Source: Clostridia bacterium (GTDB lineage Bacteria; Bacillota; Clostridia; Caldicoprobacterales; Caldicoprobacteraceae). From it: a stretch of 64,000 nucleotides of DNA. Location: positions 117,226 to 181,225 of the forward strand of contig PKRC01000005.1 of NCBI GenBank assembly GCA_017577715.1, read 5' to 3'. The notes under the pieces are model-generated. The model ran no database searches, had not been told where the DNA came from, and saw only the letters and a program-made list of their open reading frames with translations. The position numbers were made by a program, and so were the translations under genes. Shown here in pieces: positions 36,887-45,824 of this stretch; within the stretch, counting starts at the first letter, position 1, and each line of letters opens with the position of its first letter.

Positions 36887-38023
36887 CTATTGCATAAATT
36901 CCAGCAAAGCGACATTTTGGACATCCATCCCCTTTTCTGTAAGCTTGATGGAAACCTCATCATCTATCAAAAGCCCCTGCTCCACCAGCTTTCTTATGGC
37001 TTTGCCGTAGTAGAACTCTATATCCTTGCCAAATCTGGCCTTAAATTTCTGCTTATTGACGCCCTCCACCAGGCGAAGCCCCATCATTATGGTCTCAAAG
37101 CGCTCATCCTCTTCCCCTATCTTTTCACGGTAGTTTATCTTCGGCGTACCATCGGTTACCGCACGTATATACTCCTCCACATCGCTGGTATTTGAAAACC
37201 TTTCATCATTAAAATAGGAATGCGCTCCACTCCCGCATCCTATATACTCTTCGTTGTGCCAGTATATAAGGTTGTGGACACATTCCTTCCCCGGTATGGC
37301 GAAATTGGATATTTCGTACTGCCTAAGCCCAAATCGCTTGACGTACTCCCTACCTTTGTAGTACATGAGCCTGTCCTCTTCCTGGCTTGGAAGCGAAAAC
37401 TTTCCCTCTTCATACCATCGATGTAACGGAGTGCCGTCCTCCACCTTTAGGCTGTACATGGATATGTGTTGTATTTTCAATGAGCACACCTTCTCGAGTG
37501 TCTCCAGCCATTCCTCAATCGTCTGAGAGGGCAGCCCAAACATCACATCGACATTTATATTTTCAAACCCAGCCTCCTTTGCGTACATAATGCTCTGAAC
37601 AAAATCGCTGCTGCTGTGTATCCTCCCCAGAAACCTTAAATGCCTATCCTGCCACGCCTGCAATCCTATGCTCAAGCGGTTGACTCCAGCGCTCCTTAAA
37701 GCGAAAAGGTCAGCCATGTCAACGGTGCCGGGATTGGCTTCAACGGTGATCTCCGCATTTTTCTGCACATTAAAGCTGTTAAAGCAAATTTCCAACAGTC
37801 TGGCTATCTGCTCACCAGAAAAAAGGGTAGGGGTGCCACCTCCCAAATATATGCTTTTGACAGCATAGTCGCGAACTTTTTCCTTCCACTCTAGTATCTC
37901 TCTGCACAGTGCCTCAAGATAGGGTTGCATCCACCGTTCCATCCCCTGATAGGACGGAAAATCGCAGTAATGGCACTTTCTTGCGCAAAACGGAAAGTGT
38001 ATATAAACGCCCAGCTGGCGCAT
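36887..38023 (-). CDS. hemW: Radical SAM heme chaperone HemW
   Basis: Homologue of HemN that inserts heme into target proteins rather than oxidising coproporphyrinogen. The 378 residues begin GVYIHFPFCARKCHYCDF, giving the CxxxCxxC Fe-S motif; the extra HemN cysteine context is missing. Further family motifs are YLGGGTPT and SIGLQAWQ. ATG at 38023 lies 15 bases after the lepA stop, so the pair is probably one transcript. Confidence 0.93.
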   Translation of the reverse strand: MRQLGVYIHFPFCARKCHYCDFPSYQGMERWMQPYLEALCREILEWKEKVRDYAVKSIYLGGGTPTLFSGEQIARLLEICFNSFNVQKNAEITVEANPGTVDMADLFALRSAGVNRLSIGLQAWQDRHLRFLGRIHSSSDFVQSIMYAKEAGFENINVDVMFGLPSQTIEEWLETLEKVCSLKIQHISMYSLKVEDGTPLHRWYEEGKFSLPSQEEDRLMYYKGREYVKRFGLRQYEISNFAIPGKECVHNLIYWHNEEYIGCGSGAHSYFNDERFSNTSDVEEYIRAVTDGTPKINYREKIGEEDERFETIMMGLRLVEGVNKQKFKARFGKDIEFYYGKAIRKLVEQGLLIDDEVSIKLTEKGMDVQNVALLEFMQ

Positions 38024-38038
38024 ATGCTTCCCTTCTCC

Positions 38039-39844
38039 CTAATTGAGCTTGAGCACCGACATGAAAGCTTCTTGAGGAACCTCTACCGAGCCCACCTGGC
38101 GCATCCTCTTTTTGCCTTCCTTCTGCTTTTCCAGCAGCTTTTTCTTGCGGGTAACGTCTCCGCCGTAACACTTGGCAAGGACGTCCTTTCTCAAGGCCTT
38201 TATGGTCTCGCGGGCTATAACCCTGCTTCCGATAGCCGCCTGGATGGGTATCTCAAACAGATGGCGGGGTATGACCTCCTTCAGCTTTTGAACGATGGCT
38301 CGACCCCTGGCATAGGCCTTATCCTTATGAACTATGACCGAAAGGGCATCCACCACCTGCCCGTTGAGCAGAATGTCCAGCTTAACCAGGTCGGACTCCT
38401 TATACCCTATCAGCTCATAATCAAAGGACGCATATCCCTTTGTTCTGGATTTGAGGGCGTCAAAAAAGTCGTATATGACCTCGTTAAGCGGTAACTCGTA
38501 TGTCAGCATCACCCTAGTACTCTCAAGGTATTCCATATGCCTGTACTCTCCGCGGCGTTCCTGGCACAGCTCCATGATATCCCCCACATACTCGGTGGGG
38601 GTTATGATTTGAGCCTTTACCACCGGTTCCTCCATGTGGTCTATCTCAGCAGGCGGTGGCATCTCGGTGGGATTGGAGACCTCTACTATTTCGCCGTTTT
38701 TCTTGTACACGCGATACACCACGCTGGGAGCAGTGGTTACCAGGTCTAAGTCATACTCCCGCTCTAGCCGCTCCTGAATAATCTCCATATGCAGCAGCCC
38801 CAGGAAGCCGCACCTGAAACCAAACCCCAAGGCAGCCGACGTCTCGGGCTCAAACACCAGCGACGCGTCATTGAGCTGAAGCTTGGCCAACGCTTCCCTC
38901 AAATCCTCGTATTTTGCTCCATCAGCCGGATAAATGCCGCAATAAACCATGGGCTGAAGCTTTTTATATCCGGGAAGAGGTTCCGAAGCAGGCCTGTCGG
39001 CGCTGGTTATGGTATCTCCCACCCTGGTGTCGCCCACATTCTTTATCCCAGCAGCGATATAGCCCACATCCCCTGCCTTAAGCTCATCCACGGGAGCAAG
39101 ATGCGGTCGGAATATGCCCACCTCGGTGACCTCAAACTCCTTGCCGTTGGACATGATCCTGATCCTCTGCCCCGCCTTTACGGTTCCTTCTTTTATCCTA
39201 ACGTATGTGATAACCCCTCGATAGTTATCATAAAACGAATCGAATATAAGAGCCCTTAAGGGAGCATCCTCATCGCCCTCGGGTGGCGGTATTCTCTCGA
39301 TGATCCTGTCCAGCACTTCCTCTATGCCTATTCCGTTTTTGGCCGAAATGAGCGGTGCATCCTGGGCATCCAGCCCGATCATCTCTTCAATCTGCTGCTT
39401 CGTCCAATCCGGCCGTGCGCTGGGAAGGTCGATCTTGTTAATCACCGGTATAATTTCCAGGTCGTGCTCCAGAGCCAAATAGAGGTTGGCAAGGGTTTGA
39501 GCCTGTATGCCCTGGGAGGCGTCGACCACCAGCAACGCTCCCTCACAGGCTGCCAGGCTTTTGGAAACCTCATAGGTAAAGTCTACGTGGCCTGGAGTAT
39601 CTATAAGGTTCAATATATACTCCTCTCCGTCCTTGTATTTATATACAAGCCTCACAGCCTGGGCCTTAATGGTGATACCACGTTCCCGTTCGAGTTCCAT
39701 GGTATCCAGTACCTGATCCTGCATTTCCCTTTCGGTCAAAGTGCCGGTCATCTCCAGCAAACGGTCAGCTAGGGTGGACTTTCCATGGTCTATATGAGCA
39801 ATTATACAAAAATTCCGTATTTTGCTCTGTCTAGGATTGGGCAT
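38039..39844 (-). CDS. lepA: Elongation factor 4 (LepA)
   Basis: Ribosome-binding GTPase implicated in 30S biogenesis and rescue of stalled elongation. The 601 residues show G motifs AHIDHGKST (16-24), DTPGHVDF and NKIDLPSA, followed by EF-G-like domains and the LepA-specific C-terminal domain (KVYAKCYGGDVTRKKK-like segment LAKCYGGDVTRKKKLL). The AGGAGG lies about 13 bases from ATG, which is longer than normal; no better start is visible. Confidence 0.97.
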   Translation of the reverse strand: MPNPRQSKIRNFCIIAHIDHGKSTLADRLLEMTGTLTEREMQDQVLDTMELERERGITIKAQAVRLVYKYKDGEEYILNLIDTPGHVDFTYEVSKSLAACEGALLVVDASQGIQAQTLANLYLALEHDLEIIPVINKIDLPSARPDWTKQQIEEMIGLDAQDAPLISAKNGIGIEEVLDRIIERIPPPEGDEDAPLRALIFDSFYDNYRGVITYVRIKEGTVKAGQRIRIMSNGKEFEVTEVGIFRPHLAPVDELKAGDVGYIAAGIKNVGDTRVGDTITSADRPASEPLPGYKKLQPMVYCGIYPADGAKYEDLREALAKLQLNDASLVFEPETSAALGFGFRCGFLGLLHMEIIQERLEREYDLDLVTTAPSVVYRVYKKNGEIVEVSNPTEMPPPAEIDHMEEPVVKAQIITPTEYVGDIMELCQERRGEYRHMEYLESTRVMLTYELPLNEVIYDFFDALKSRTKGYASFDYELIGYKESDLVKLDILLNGQVVDALSVIVHKDKAYARGRAIVQKLKEVIPRHLFEIPIQAAIGSRVIARETIKALRKDVLAKCYGGDVTRKKKLLEKQKEGKKRMRQVGSVEVPQEAFMSVLKLN

Positions 39845-39880
39845 AGTATATTTTATTCCTCCTCTGTACCTCCCGTATCA

Positions 39881-39917
39881 AATTGTTTTTACCATAATAA
39901 TTGTTTCTTACCATAAT
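39881..39917. repeat. Imperfect tandem repeat in the lepA leader
   Basis: Two adjacent copies of AATTGTTT(C)TTACCATAAT, 18 and 19 bases, differing by one inserted base, directly downstream of the lepA -10 box. Position near the transcription start suggests an operator or chance A/T-rich duplication. Confidence 0.6.
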
Positions 39918-39946
39918 AATATAATAAAGGCTAAATTAAAAAGCAA
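39918..39946 (-). promoter_or_regulatory. Putative sigma-A promoter of lepA-hemW
   Basis: TTGCTT, 17 bases, TATATT on the minus strand about 75-100 bases before the lepA start. Confidence 0.5.
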
Positions 39947-40186
39947 CACGCAAACTCTTATCTTTACAGAGTGAAGAAACGATTAAGCACATCCTTTAGG
40001 TATGATCAATGCAAATCGTTACCAATAAAGATGAGTATCATTTTCGATATGGGAAATTAGAACAATGAATCGATTTTAAAAGGAATGTCTAAAATCTTTG
40101 CAACGGGGAAACCCCTGAAACTGTTAGAATGCAAGGACCACGGAAGAACATAAAAATACAAAAAGTCGTAATGGGGTATAAAATAT
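39947..40186. other. Unexplained spacer between lepA and spoIIP
   Basis: No reading frame with a plausible start or codon pattern is seen on either strand. Self-complementary segments are present: AACGATT with AATCGTT around 39973-40021, and on the plus strand GGGGAAACCCC enclosed by TTGCA/TGCAA at about 40099-40136. It matches no riboswitch or RNA family that I know; it could be a small RNA, a degraded element or plain spacer. Confidence 0.4.
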
Positions 40187-40205
40187 GCCTGCATTTTATG
40201 CAGGC
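40187..40205 (-). terminator. Terminator behind spoIIP
   Basis: GCCTGCAT/ATGCAGGC stem with a 3-base loop, followed by ATATTTTATAC on the minus strand, 11 bases past the spoIIP stop. Confidence 0.7.
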
Positions 40206-40215
40206 TTTCACGAAA

Positions 40216-41301
40216 TCACTCGATAATCTGGCTTAAAGCCTCAGCCAGATATTTGGTAGTTCTCTTGGCCTCCTCCAAGGTAGTCAAATTGCTGCCTATC
40301 TCAATCAGTATCGCCTTTGTGGATACGTGCTGGTTATACCTTGAAGGCTTGACGTATACCGGCTTGGCTATGCCGGGATATAGCTCGTTTAACTTGTTGG
40401 TAAGCCGCAGAGCAAATTTGTAATTTTCTTTCCAGTTCGGCTTTTCGAGAAAGCCGCCCACATATCCTTCGCCAGTGCCTATGACTACAAACAGTTTGGC
40501 AACCCTTTGCCCGTCTATGATCACCACTTCATCATCGGGGTTTTTGGCTCCCGGCTGATATGCATTCCTGTGCAAATCTATAAATATCTGCAACGATTTA
40601 TATTCTGCCATTCGCTTTTTTATGGTCTCAAGCGACCTTTGATAGGCGGTGGAATGGTCTCCCTGTTCGTGTTCGGTACGGTCATGGAGTACGGGAATTC
40701 CTCTGGCCTGCAGCTGCCTTGCCAGTTCTTCCCCCACACTCACCACCGTGTGATTGAGGTCATCGCTGCGAAAGGCCTCAACCTCTTTATAGGGATTTTT
40801 CGGGTCTTGCCTGTAAGCCTCACGGGAATGGGTATGATATATGAGCACCTGAGGCCCTTCACCCGTCAGGGTAATAGGCCCCAAATCGTCCTTTATCTTA
40901 GATATCTCTATCTTTATCTCCTCGGACATATCCGGGTCGTGCTTTAAAAAAACTTCCGGTCCGTCGATATTGGGGTCCGTTTGGCGCTGTATGGACTCAC
41001 CGCGGGACACGCTGGTTTCCACGGCAGTTTCTTCTACAGATTCCTTTTCGGCCGAAATGCCGCTCAAAAACGGCATCTGATATGTCAGGATGTTTCGCGG
41101 GTCATTCAACTCATCGAGCACCCTCAGGTACAGCTGTCTCCCCTCTTCTATGGGCCCCTTATCCTTTAACATGGCAGATAAATTGCCCTTGTATACCCTG
41201 GCTATCAGATGATAGGCAAAAAAGGCCACCAATCCTATGACCATCGCCAACAAAAGGTAATACACGATGGCTTTGGCTCTAATAACCCGGATATGCACCA
41301 T
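40216..41301 (-). CDS. spoIIP: Stage II sporulation protein P
   Basis: Peptidoglycan amidase/endopeptidase that, with SpoIID and SpoIIM, drives membrane migration during engulfment. The 361 residues have one N-terminal membrane helix (about 12-32) and an extracellular amidase domain with VLIYHTHSREAY (about 153-164, zinc His), DLHRNA (about 239-244) and a C-terminal LIEIGSNLTTLEEA. It follows gpr by 79 bases; gpr-spoIIP is the usual spore-former pair. Confidence 0.94.
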   Translation of the reverse strand: MVHIRVIRAKAIVYYLLLAMVIGLVAFFAYHLIARVYKGNLSAMLKDKGPIEEGRQLYLRVLDELNDPRNILTYQMPFLSGISAEKESVEETAVETSVSRGESIQRQTDPNIDGPEVFLKHDPDMSEEIKIEISKIKDDLGPITLTGEGPQVLIYHTHSREAYRQDPKNPYKEVEAFRSDDLNHTVVSVGEELARQLQARGIPVLHDRTEHEQGDHSTAYQRSLETIKKRMAEYKSLQIFIDLHRNAYQPGAKNPDDEVVIIDGQRVAKLFVVIGTGEGYVGGFLEKPNWKENYKFALRLTNKLNELYPGIAKPVYVKPSRYNQHVSTKAILIEIGSNLTTLEEAKRTTKYLAEALSQIIE

Positions 41302-41380
41302 CCCCCATATCCCTCTTTCATCTATTATACTTTATATAGATATTCGGCTTTAAAAAGATATATGACAGCTTTCATCAATC

Positions 41381-42355
41381 TTAATTTATAAAATACTTTA
41401 CATCCTCTATGGTCATGTCTTCATGGAGTGCTAGATTAAGCCCATCGGCCAGCACGTCGGCCACATAATCTATCAGCAGATCTATCTCCTTAGGAGTCAC
41501 CACCAAATCTCCCAGCTCCTGGGTTACCACCTGATGTATCAAAGCATCCAGCTGCTCTTCGCCCATCTGCTTTAGCATCTGATAAAACTGGCTGTCCGCG
41601 GTAGCATGATCGACAAACTTATCTATCAGCATTTGCAGAGAATCGCGCCCTATGGTATATGCATAGACCACTGTGGGTACTCCAATAGCAATGGTGGGGA
41701 CGCCCAAGGTCTCCTTATTGAGCCCCATCCGCTTGTTGCCTATACCAGATCCCGGGCTTATACCCGTATCTGCAATCTGTATGGTCATCCCGATCCTGTC
41801 TGTCCTGCGGGAAGCCAGGGCGTCTATGGCGATTACCAGGTCGGGCTTTAGCCTATCCACAATTCCCTTTATTATTTCTCCCGTTTCAATGCCGGTTATG
41901 CCCAGTACGCCGGGGGCTATAGCGCATACCGGCCGTAGCCTGTCATCTATTTGGTCGGGCAGGTACTCCAGAATATGCCGGGTAACTAACAACCTGTCAA
42001 CTACCTTGGGCCCCAGCGAATCCGGGGTTATGTTCCAGTTGCCTAACCCTACCACCAGCGTCACGCTATTCTTATTTAAGGTTACCAGTTTTTTTATCTC
42101 CTGGGCTATGATTTTACTAAGCGTTTGCTGAAACTCGGGGTCCCTGTTCTTTATATCCGGTGCCTCCAGCGTTATATAATTTCCCTGGGGCTTACCCAGG
42201 CTCTCCTGACCCAAAGGCGACAAGATGTGCACCCGCGAAATCTTTACCCCTTCCACTTCTTCCTCATCAACCTTGACCCCGGGTATATAATCCCTATTTT
42301 GTTGTTGATAGAGTTCCCGCGCTTCCAAGGCCAAATCGGTACGTATGCTCCCCAC
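41381..42355 (-). CDS. gpr: Germination protease (spore-specific endopeptidase)
   Basis: Degrades small acid-soluble DNA-binding proteins at germination; made as a zymogen that autoprocesses. Conserved stretches are IRTDLALEARELY at the N-terminus, VVGLGNWNITPDSLGPKVV, GVLGITGIETGEII, DALASR and the GTP-like ISPGSGIGNKR. The N-terminus is unsure: GTG at 42355 starts MGSIRTDL and has AAAGGA about 10 bases upstream; a TTG at 42442 gives 29 more residues without a good ribosome-binding site. The family start is normally only a few residues before IRTDL, favouring the shorter form (324 residues). Confidence 0.92.
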   Translation of the reverse strand: MGSIRTDLALEARELYQQQNRDYIPGVKVDEEEVEGVKISRVHILSPLGQESLGKPQGNYITLEAPDIKNRDPEFQQTLSKIIAQEIKKLVTLNKNSVTLVVGLGNWNITPDSLGPKVVDRLLVTRHILEYLPDQIDDRLRPVCAIAPGVLGITGIETGEIIKGIVDRLKPDLVIAIDALASRRTDRIGMTIQIADTGISPGSGIGNKRMGLNKETLGVPTIAIGVPTVVYAYTIGRDSLQMLIDKFVDHATADSQFYQMLKQMGEEQLDALIHQVVTQELGDLVVTPKEIDLLIDYVADVLADGLNLALHEDMTIEDVKYFIN

Positions 42356-42575
42356 TTGTCCATCATCCTTTCTAACTGATGAACTTTTAAACAAAAGGCG
42401 GTTATTGGAAGATCTCAAGCAAGACATCCACCAAAGGAGCAAAAGCTTCTCTTCTTATAATTTGTCATCGGAATTGACTTTTATACCTTAACCCTTAAAA
42501 TCAGAAAACATCCTACCCACATACCTCCCCTATCTACAAACTTGCACCAACAGAGAATTGATGCCAACTTAATTC

Positions 42576-42604
42576 TTGCATTAGCGCTTGACTCATGGTA
42601 GAAT
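42576..42604 (+). promoter_or_regulatory. Promoter of rpsT, with leader hairpin
   Basis: TTGCAT, 17 bases, TAGAAT. The very short leader (about 28 nt) contains TTACCG/CGGTAA (42607-42624), a hairpin ending right at the AAAGGAGG ribosome-binding site. Confidence 0.6.
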
Positions 42605-42638
42605 AATTACCGTTGAAGCGGTAAAGGAGGTGAAACAG

Positions 42639-42923
42639 GTGGCAAATACCAAGTCGGCCCTTAAGAGAATAAGAATCATAAAAAAGCGTACCCTAAGAAA
42701 CAAGATGATACGTTCCAGCGTCAAGACCATAATCAAGAAGTTTGAAAAGGCTCTGGAAGCCGGCGATATTGAGGGAGCAAAGGCATTGTTCCCGCAGGTG
42801 GTCAAAAAGATCGATATGGCCGTGTCGAAGGGCGTTATTCACAGAAATACCGGCAATCGCAAAAAGTCAAGACTGGCTATCCGCCTGAATCGTGCATTAG
42901 CGCAACAGCAAGTAGCGCAGTAA
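42639..42923 (+). CDS. rpsT: 30S ribosomal protein S20
   Basis: Primary 16S rRNA-binding protein. The 94 residues are Lys/Arg-rich and start ANTKSALKRIRIIKKRTLRN, the S20 signature. GTG at 42639 follows AAAGGAGGTGAAACAG; upstream in-frame codons are non-coding leader. It is convergent with holA, as in most Firmicutes. Confidence 0.97.
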   Translation: MANTKSALKRIRIIKKRTLRNKMIRSSVKTIIKKFEKALEAGDIEGAKALFPQVVKKIDMAVSKGVIHRNTGNRKKSRLAIRLNRALAQQQVAQ

Positions 42924-42982
42924 CATCTCCTTTTCCGTACACCCTTGAAGGCGCAAATCCGCCCTTTACAAAAACGCAAAAA

Positions 42983-43025
42983 CCGCCATTTATCCCCGGC
43001 CAACAAAAGAGGGATAGTGTGGCGG
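42983..43025. terminator. Bidirectional terminator between rpsT and holA
   Basis: CCGCCA-TT-TATCCC pairs with GGGATA-GTG-TGGCGG across a 14-base loop. AATTTTG follows on the plus strand and TTTTTGCGTTTTT on the minus strand, so it can serve both convergent genes. Confidence 0.75.
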
Positions 43026-43075
43026 CAATTTTGTATTATGACCATTGAGCCATCGTCTCAGCAAGCAGGACCAGC

Positions 43076-44077
43076 TCATTTATTGCACATATTTATGATG
43101 AGCATTTCAATCCCCAGGCGCTGCTGTATTCTACCGCTCTTTATGCCGTAATCAACCTTCAAGCACTCCCTGAGCCCCCTCTTTAGCTGTTCCATGCTGA
43201 AATAACGGCTCTGTTCCAGCCCCTTTTTGACGACATAGGGATGAAGGCCCAGCTTTTGCGCTATCTCTCTTTCCGAAAGCCCTTTTTGGGCAAGGCCCTT
43301 GCATTGAAATATTATACGCACCTGCCTGGCAATCATAGCCAGCAACGCAAATATGTTTTGCCCCTCGGCCAATAGCTGGTGAAGCAGAACCAAGGCCTGG
43401 TCAGCCTTTTTCATGCCTATGGCTTCCACCAGCTGGAATACGGTGTACTCCACAGCAGGCGTCACCACTTTATCAATGTCAGCGCGGGTTATCACGTTCC
43501 TATCGCCTATATATGCCATCAGCTTTTGAAGGTCGTTGTATATATCCTCCAGCCTGTTGCCGGCAATACTCACGTAATACTTTAGTGCAGATGGCTCCAT
43601 CTGCTTACCGTGGCGTTTAAGCGTGCTTCTTATCCATGTCGCTATCTCCTCGGGCTTCAGCAGCTCAAACTCAACTACCTTGCCCGCCTTATCTATGGCG
43701 GTGAATAGGCCCTTTCGCTGGTTGACCTCCTCGGTACAATAAAAGACCAGGCAGGTGGAAGAGGGGATCCTGGGCAAATAGCTCTTGAGCTTATCCTCGT
43801 CAATGTTGCTGCGTCGACCACTCAGAAGGGCAGGCAGGTCCTTTATCACCACCAGCCTTATATCCGACATAACCGGCAATGTCTCGCAGGCATTGATGAT
43901 ATCATCAGCGCTGGTAGCCTCGCCATCCAGCACTTGATGATTCAAGTCCTTAAGGCCCGGAGCTATAAGCGCCTGTGAAAGCTGCAAAAGTGCCTGCTCC
44001 TTTACGTATTCTTCTTGGCCATAAAACAAATACAGCCTGTCAATCTTCCCTTTTTTTATGTCATCAAATATCTCCAT
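43076..44077 (-). CDS. holA: DNA polymerase III subunit delta
   Basis: Clamp-loader wrench subunit that opens the beta clamp. The 333 residues have an AAA+-like N-terminus (LYLFYGQEEYVKEQALLQL), the VVIKDLPALL segment and the all-helical C-terminus (QVRIIFQCKGLAQKGLSE). ATG at 44077 has GAAGG 8 bases before; the in-frame TTG upstream lacks a site. Usual Firmicute neighbour of rpsT and gpr. Confidence 0.94.
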   Translation of the reverse strand: MEIFDDIKKGKIDRLYLFYGQEEYVKEQALLQLSQALIAPGLKDLNHQVLDGEATSADDIINACETLPVMSDIRLVVIKDLPALLSGRRSNIDEDKLKSYLPRIPSSTCLVFYCTEEVNQRKGLFTAIDKAGKVVEFELLKPEEIATWIRSTLKRHGKQMEPSALKYYVSIAGNRLEDIYNDLQKLMAYIGDRNVITRADIDKVVTPAVEYTVFQLVEAIGMKKADQALVLLHQLLAEGQNIFALLAMIARQVRIIFQCKGLAQKGLSEREIAQKLGLHPYVVKKGLEQSRYFSMEQLKRGLRECLKVDYGIKSGRIQQRLGIEMLIINMCNK

Positions 44078-44147
44078 GTAGCCGGCCTTCAACCGATTTC
44101 ACCCCTCGCCATTTGGCCCATCCCTTGGCCAATTACCATCTAGGACC

Positions 44148-44181
44148 CTTAACATAATTATAAGCTTAACATAATTATAAG
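44148..44181. repeat. Perfect 17-bp tandem repeat upstream of lysA
   Basis: CTTAACATAATTATAAG occurs twice head to tail with no gap. Each unit has CTTA...TAAG dyad ends. It lies 27 bases upstream of the lysA -35 box and about 70 bases from the holA start, in the divergent intergenic region. Confidence 0.9.
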
Positions 44182-44207
44182 TTATTCCCAGCATGCACAC
44201 AAGCACG

Positions 44208-44237
44208 TTGACAAATAGACGAATCTTTTGCTATAGT
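44208..44237 (+). promoter_or_regulatory. Sigma-A promoter of lysA
   Basis: TTGACA, 18 bases, TATAGT, about 56 bases before the lysA ATG. The leader is too short for an L-box lysine riboswitch. Confidence 0.8.
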
Positions 44238-44292
44238 GTTATCATTAAAAATGCAAATTGATATTTTCCTGCTTGCATATGGAGGGAAAGGC

Positions 44293-45546
44293 ATGAAGAA
44301 CTACTACACGGAAGATGTTCGCTTTTATGGAAATACCAATCCCAAACGTCTTCTTGAAAAATATGGAAGCCCGCTTTATGTATACAACGAAAGTATACTG
44401 AGGCAACGTTGCAGAGAAATGATGAAGCTGGTCACCTATCCCAAGTTCCGGGTATACTATTCGACAAAGGCCAACTCCAACATATACCTGCTCAGGATAA
44501 TCCATGAAGAAGGGCTGCATGCCGATGCTATATCTCCCGGTGAGATATTTTTCCTCCAGAAGGCAGGGTTCAAACCGCAGGAGATCTTCTATATAGGCAA
44601 CAACGTATCTCCTCAGGAAATGAAGTTTGCCATAGAAAGCGGAGTAACCATAAGCGTTGATTCCCTATCACAGCTAGAGCAGTACGGAGCCTTAAATCCA
44701 GGGGGCAAGGTGGCCATCCGCATAAATCCTGGAATAGGCGCTGGCCACAGCGAAAAGGTGATGACAGCCGGTAACAATACGAAATTCGGGATATATCCCC
44801 ATCTCATTCCCCAGGTAAAGCGCATATTGAAGGAGCATAACCTGAAGCTGGTGGGCATAAATCAGCACATAGGCTCATTGTTTATGGAACCAACGCCGTA
44901 CATCGAGGCCGCGAAAACCCTCCTATCCATAGCTGAAGAATTCGACGAGCTGGAGTTTATAGACTTTGGAGGCGGCTTTGGCATACCCTATCGCAAGCAG
45001 GAAGGAGAAAAACGCCTTGACCTCAAGGCCCTGGGAGAACAACTTAACGAAATAATAGCCAGCTGGACGGCAAAGCACGGCATCTACCCCGCCTTTCAAA
45101 TAGAGCCGGGCAGGTACATCGTCGCCGAATGCGGCGTGCTGCTGGGTGAGGTATACGCCGTAAAGGAGGGCTACAATACCACTTATGTAGGAACAGACCT
45201 GGGATTCAACGTGCTTATCCGTCCCGCCATGTACAACTCCCACCATGATGTGGAAGTGTATGATCAAAATGGGCAACCGGTTAAAACGGACCAGTGCCAA
45301 AATACCACTGTGGTGGGCAACATATGCGAAAGCGGCGACATCATCACCAAAAACAGGCTTCTGCCCATCATCAAAGAAGGCTATATCCTCGGCATCATGG
45401 ACGCGGGAGCATATGGCTACTCCATGGCCTCCAACTACAACAGCCGCTTAAGGCCGGCCGAAGTTTTGATAGACAAGAATGGCAATGATAGGCTCATCAG
45501 GAGAAGAGAGAACTTTGATGACCTTTTGAGCACCTTCAACTTCTAA
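44293..45546 (+). CDS. lysA: Diaminopimelate decarboxylase
   Basis: PLP enzyme making L-lysine from meso-diaminopimelate, the last lysine step. The 417 residues of fold type III show the PLP lysine in VYYSTKANSN (about 56-65), the glycine-rich FGGGFGIPY (about 225-233), EPGRYIVAECG (about 276-286) and the C-terminal CESGDI and DAGAYGYSM motifs. ATG at 44293 follows GGAGGGAAAGGC. No other lysine gene is nearby. Confidence 0.96.
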   Translation: MKNYYTEDVRFYGNTNPKRLLEKYGSPLYVYNESILRQRCREMMKLVTYPKFRVYYSTKANSNIYLLRIIHEEGLHADAISPGEIFFLQKAGFKPQEIFYIGNNVSPQEMKFAIESGVTISVDSLSQLEQYGALNPGGKVAIRINPGIGAGHSEKVMTAGNNTKFGIYPHLIPQVKRILKEHNLKLVGINQHIGSLFMEPTPYIEAAKTLLSIAEEFDELEFIDFGGGFGIPYRKQEGEKRLDLKALGEQLNEIIASWTAKHGIYPAFQIEPGRYIVAECGVLLGEVYAVKEGYNTTYVGTDLGFNVLIRPAMYNSHHDVEVYDQNGQPVKTDQCQNTTVVGNICESGDIITKNRLLPIIKEGYILGIMDAGAYGYSMASNYNSRLRPAEVLIDKNGNDRLIRRRENFDDLLSTFNF

Positions 45547-45824
45547 TGCCACCCGCAGGAGCTTTAGCCCACCCATCATCATTTTATATGAAAACACTCG
45601 GCGAAAGATGGAGCGCAGAACACAACCGCCTGGTTAAGAAGAGTTACGTGGTATAAATAATTTGTATAGCATAGTAAATAGTATAGTAAAAATAGATAAA
45701 AATCCATACGCTACACCTAAAAGCATACCGCAAAACGGCCAGTAAGCTTTTTTAAAGCATTTGCCGCTCATGTATGAGAGCCTTGGGTAAAACTATTTCG
45801 AGAAGGATAAGAGGTGAGAGGTTT
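45547..45824. other. Spacer between lysA and degV without visible genes
   Basis: A/T-rich sequence with repeated GTATAG/ATAGTA words at 45663-45695. I see no clear terminator behind lysA and no convincing promoter for degV. Confidence 0.4.

Noticed and set aside
40075..40160. Group I or group II intron fragment suggested by GGGGAAACCCC and neighbouring bases
   Set aside because: Only short resemblances; no catalytic core elements, domain V or intron-encoded protein are present.
44182..44292. Lysine riboswitch upstream of lysA
   Set aside because: The promoter lies only about 56 bases from the start codon, leaving no space for the roughly 180-nt aptamer.
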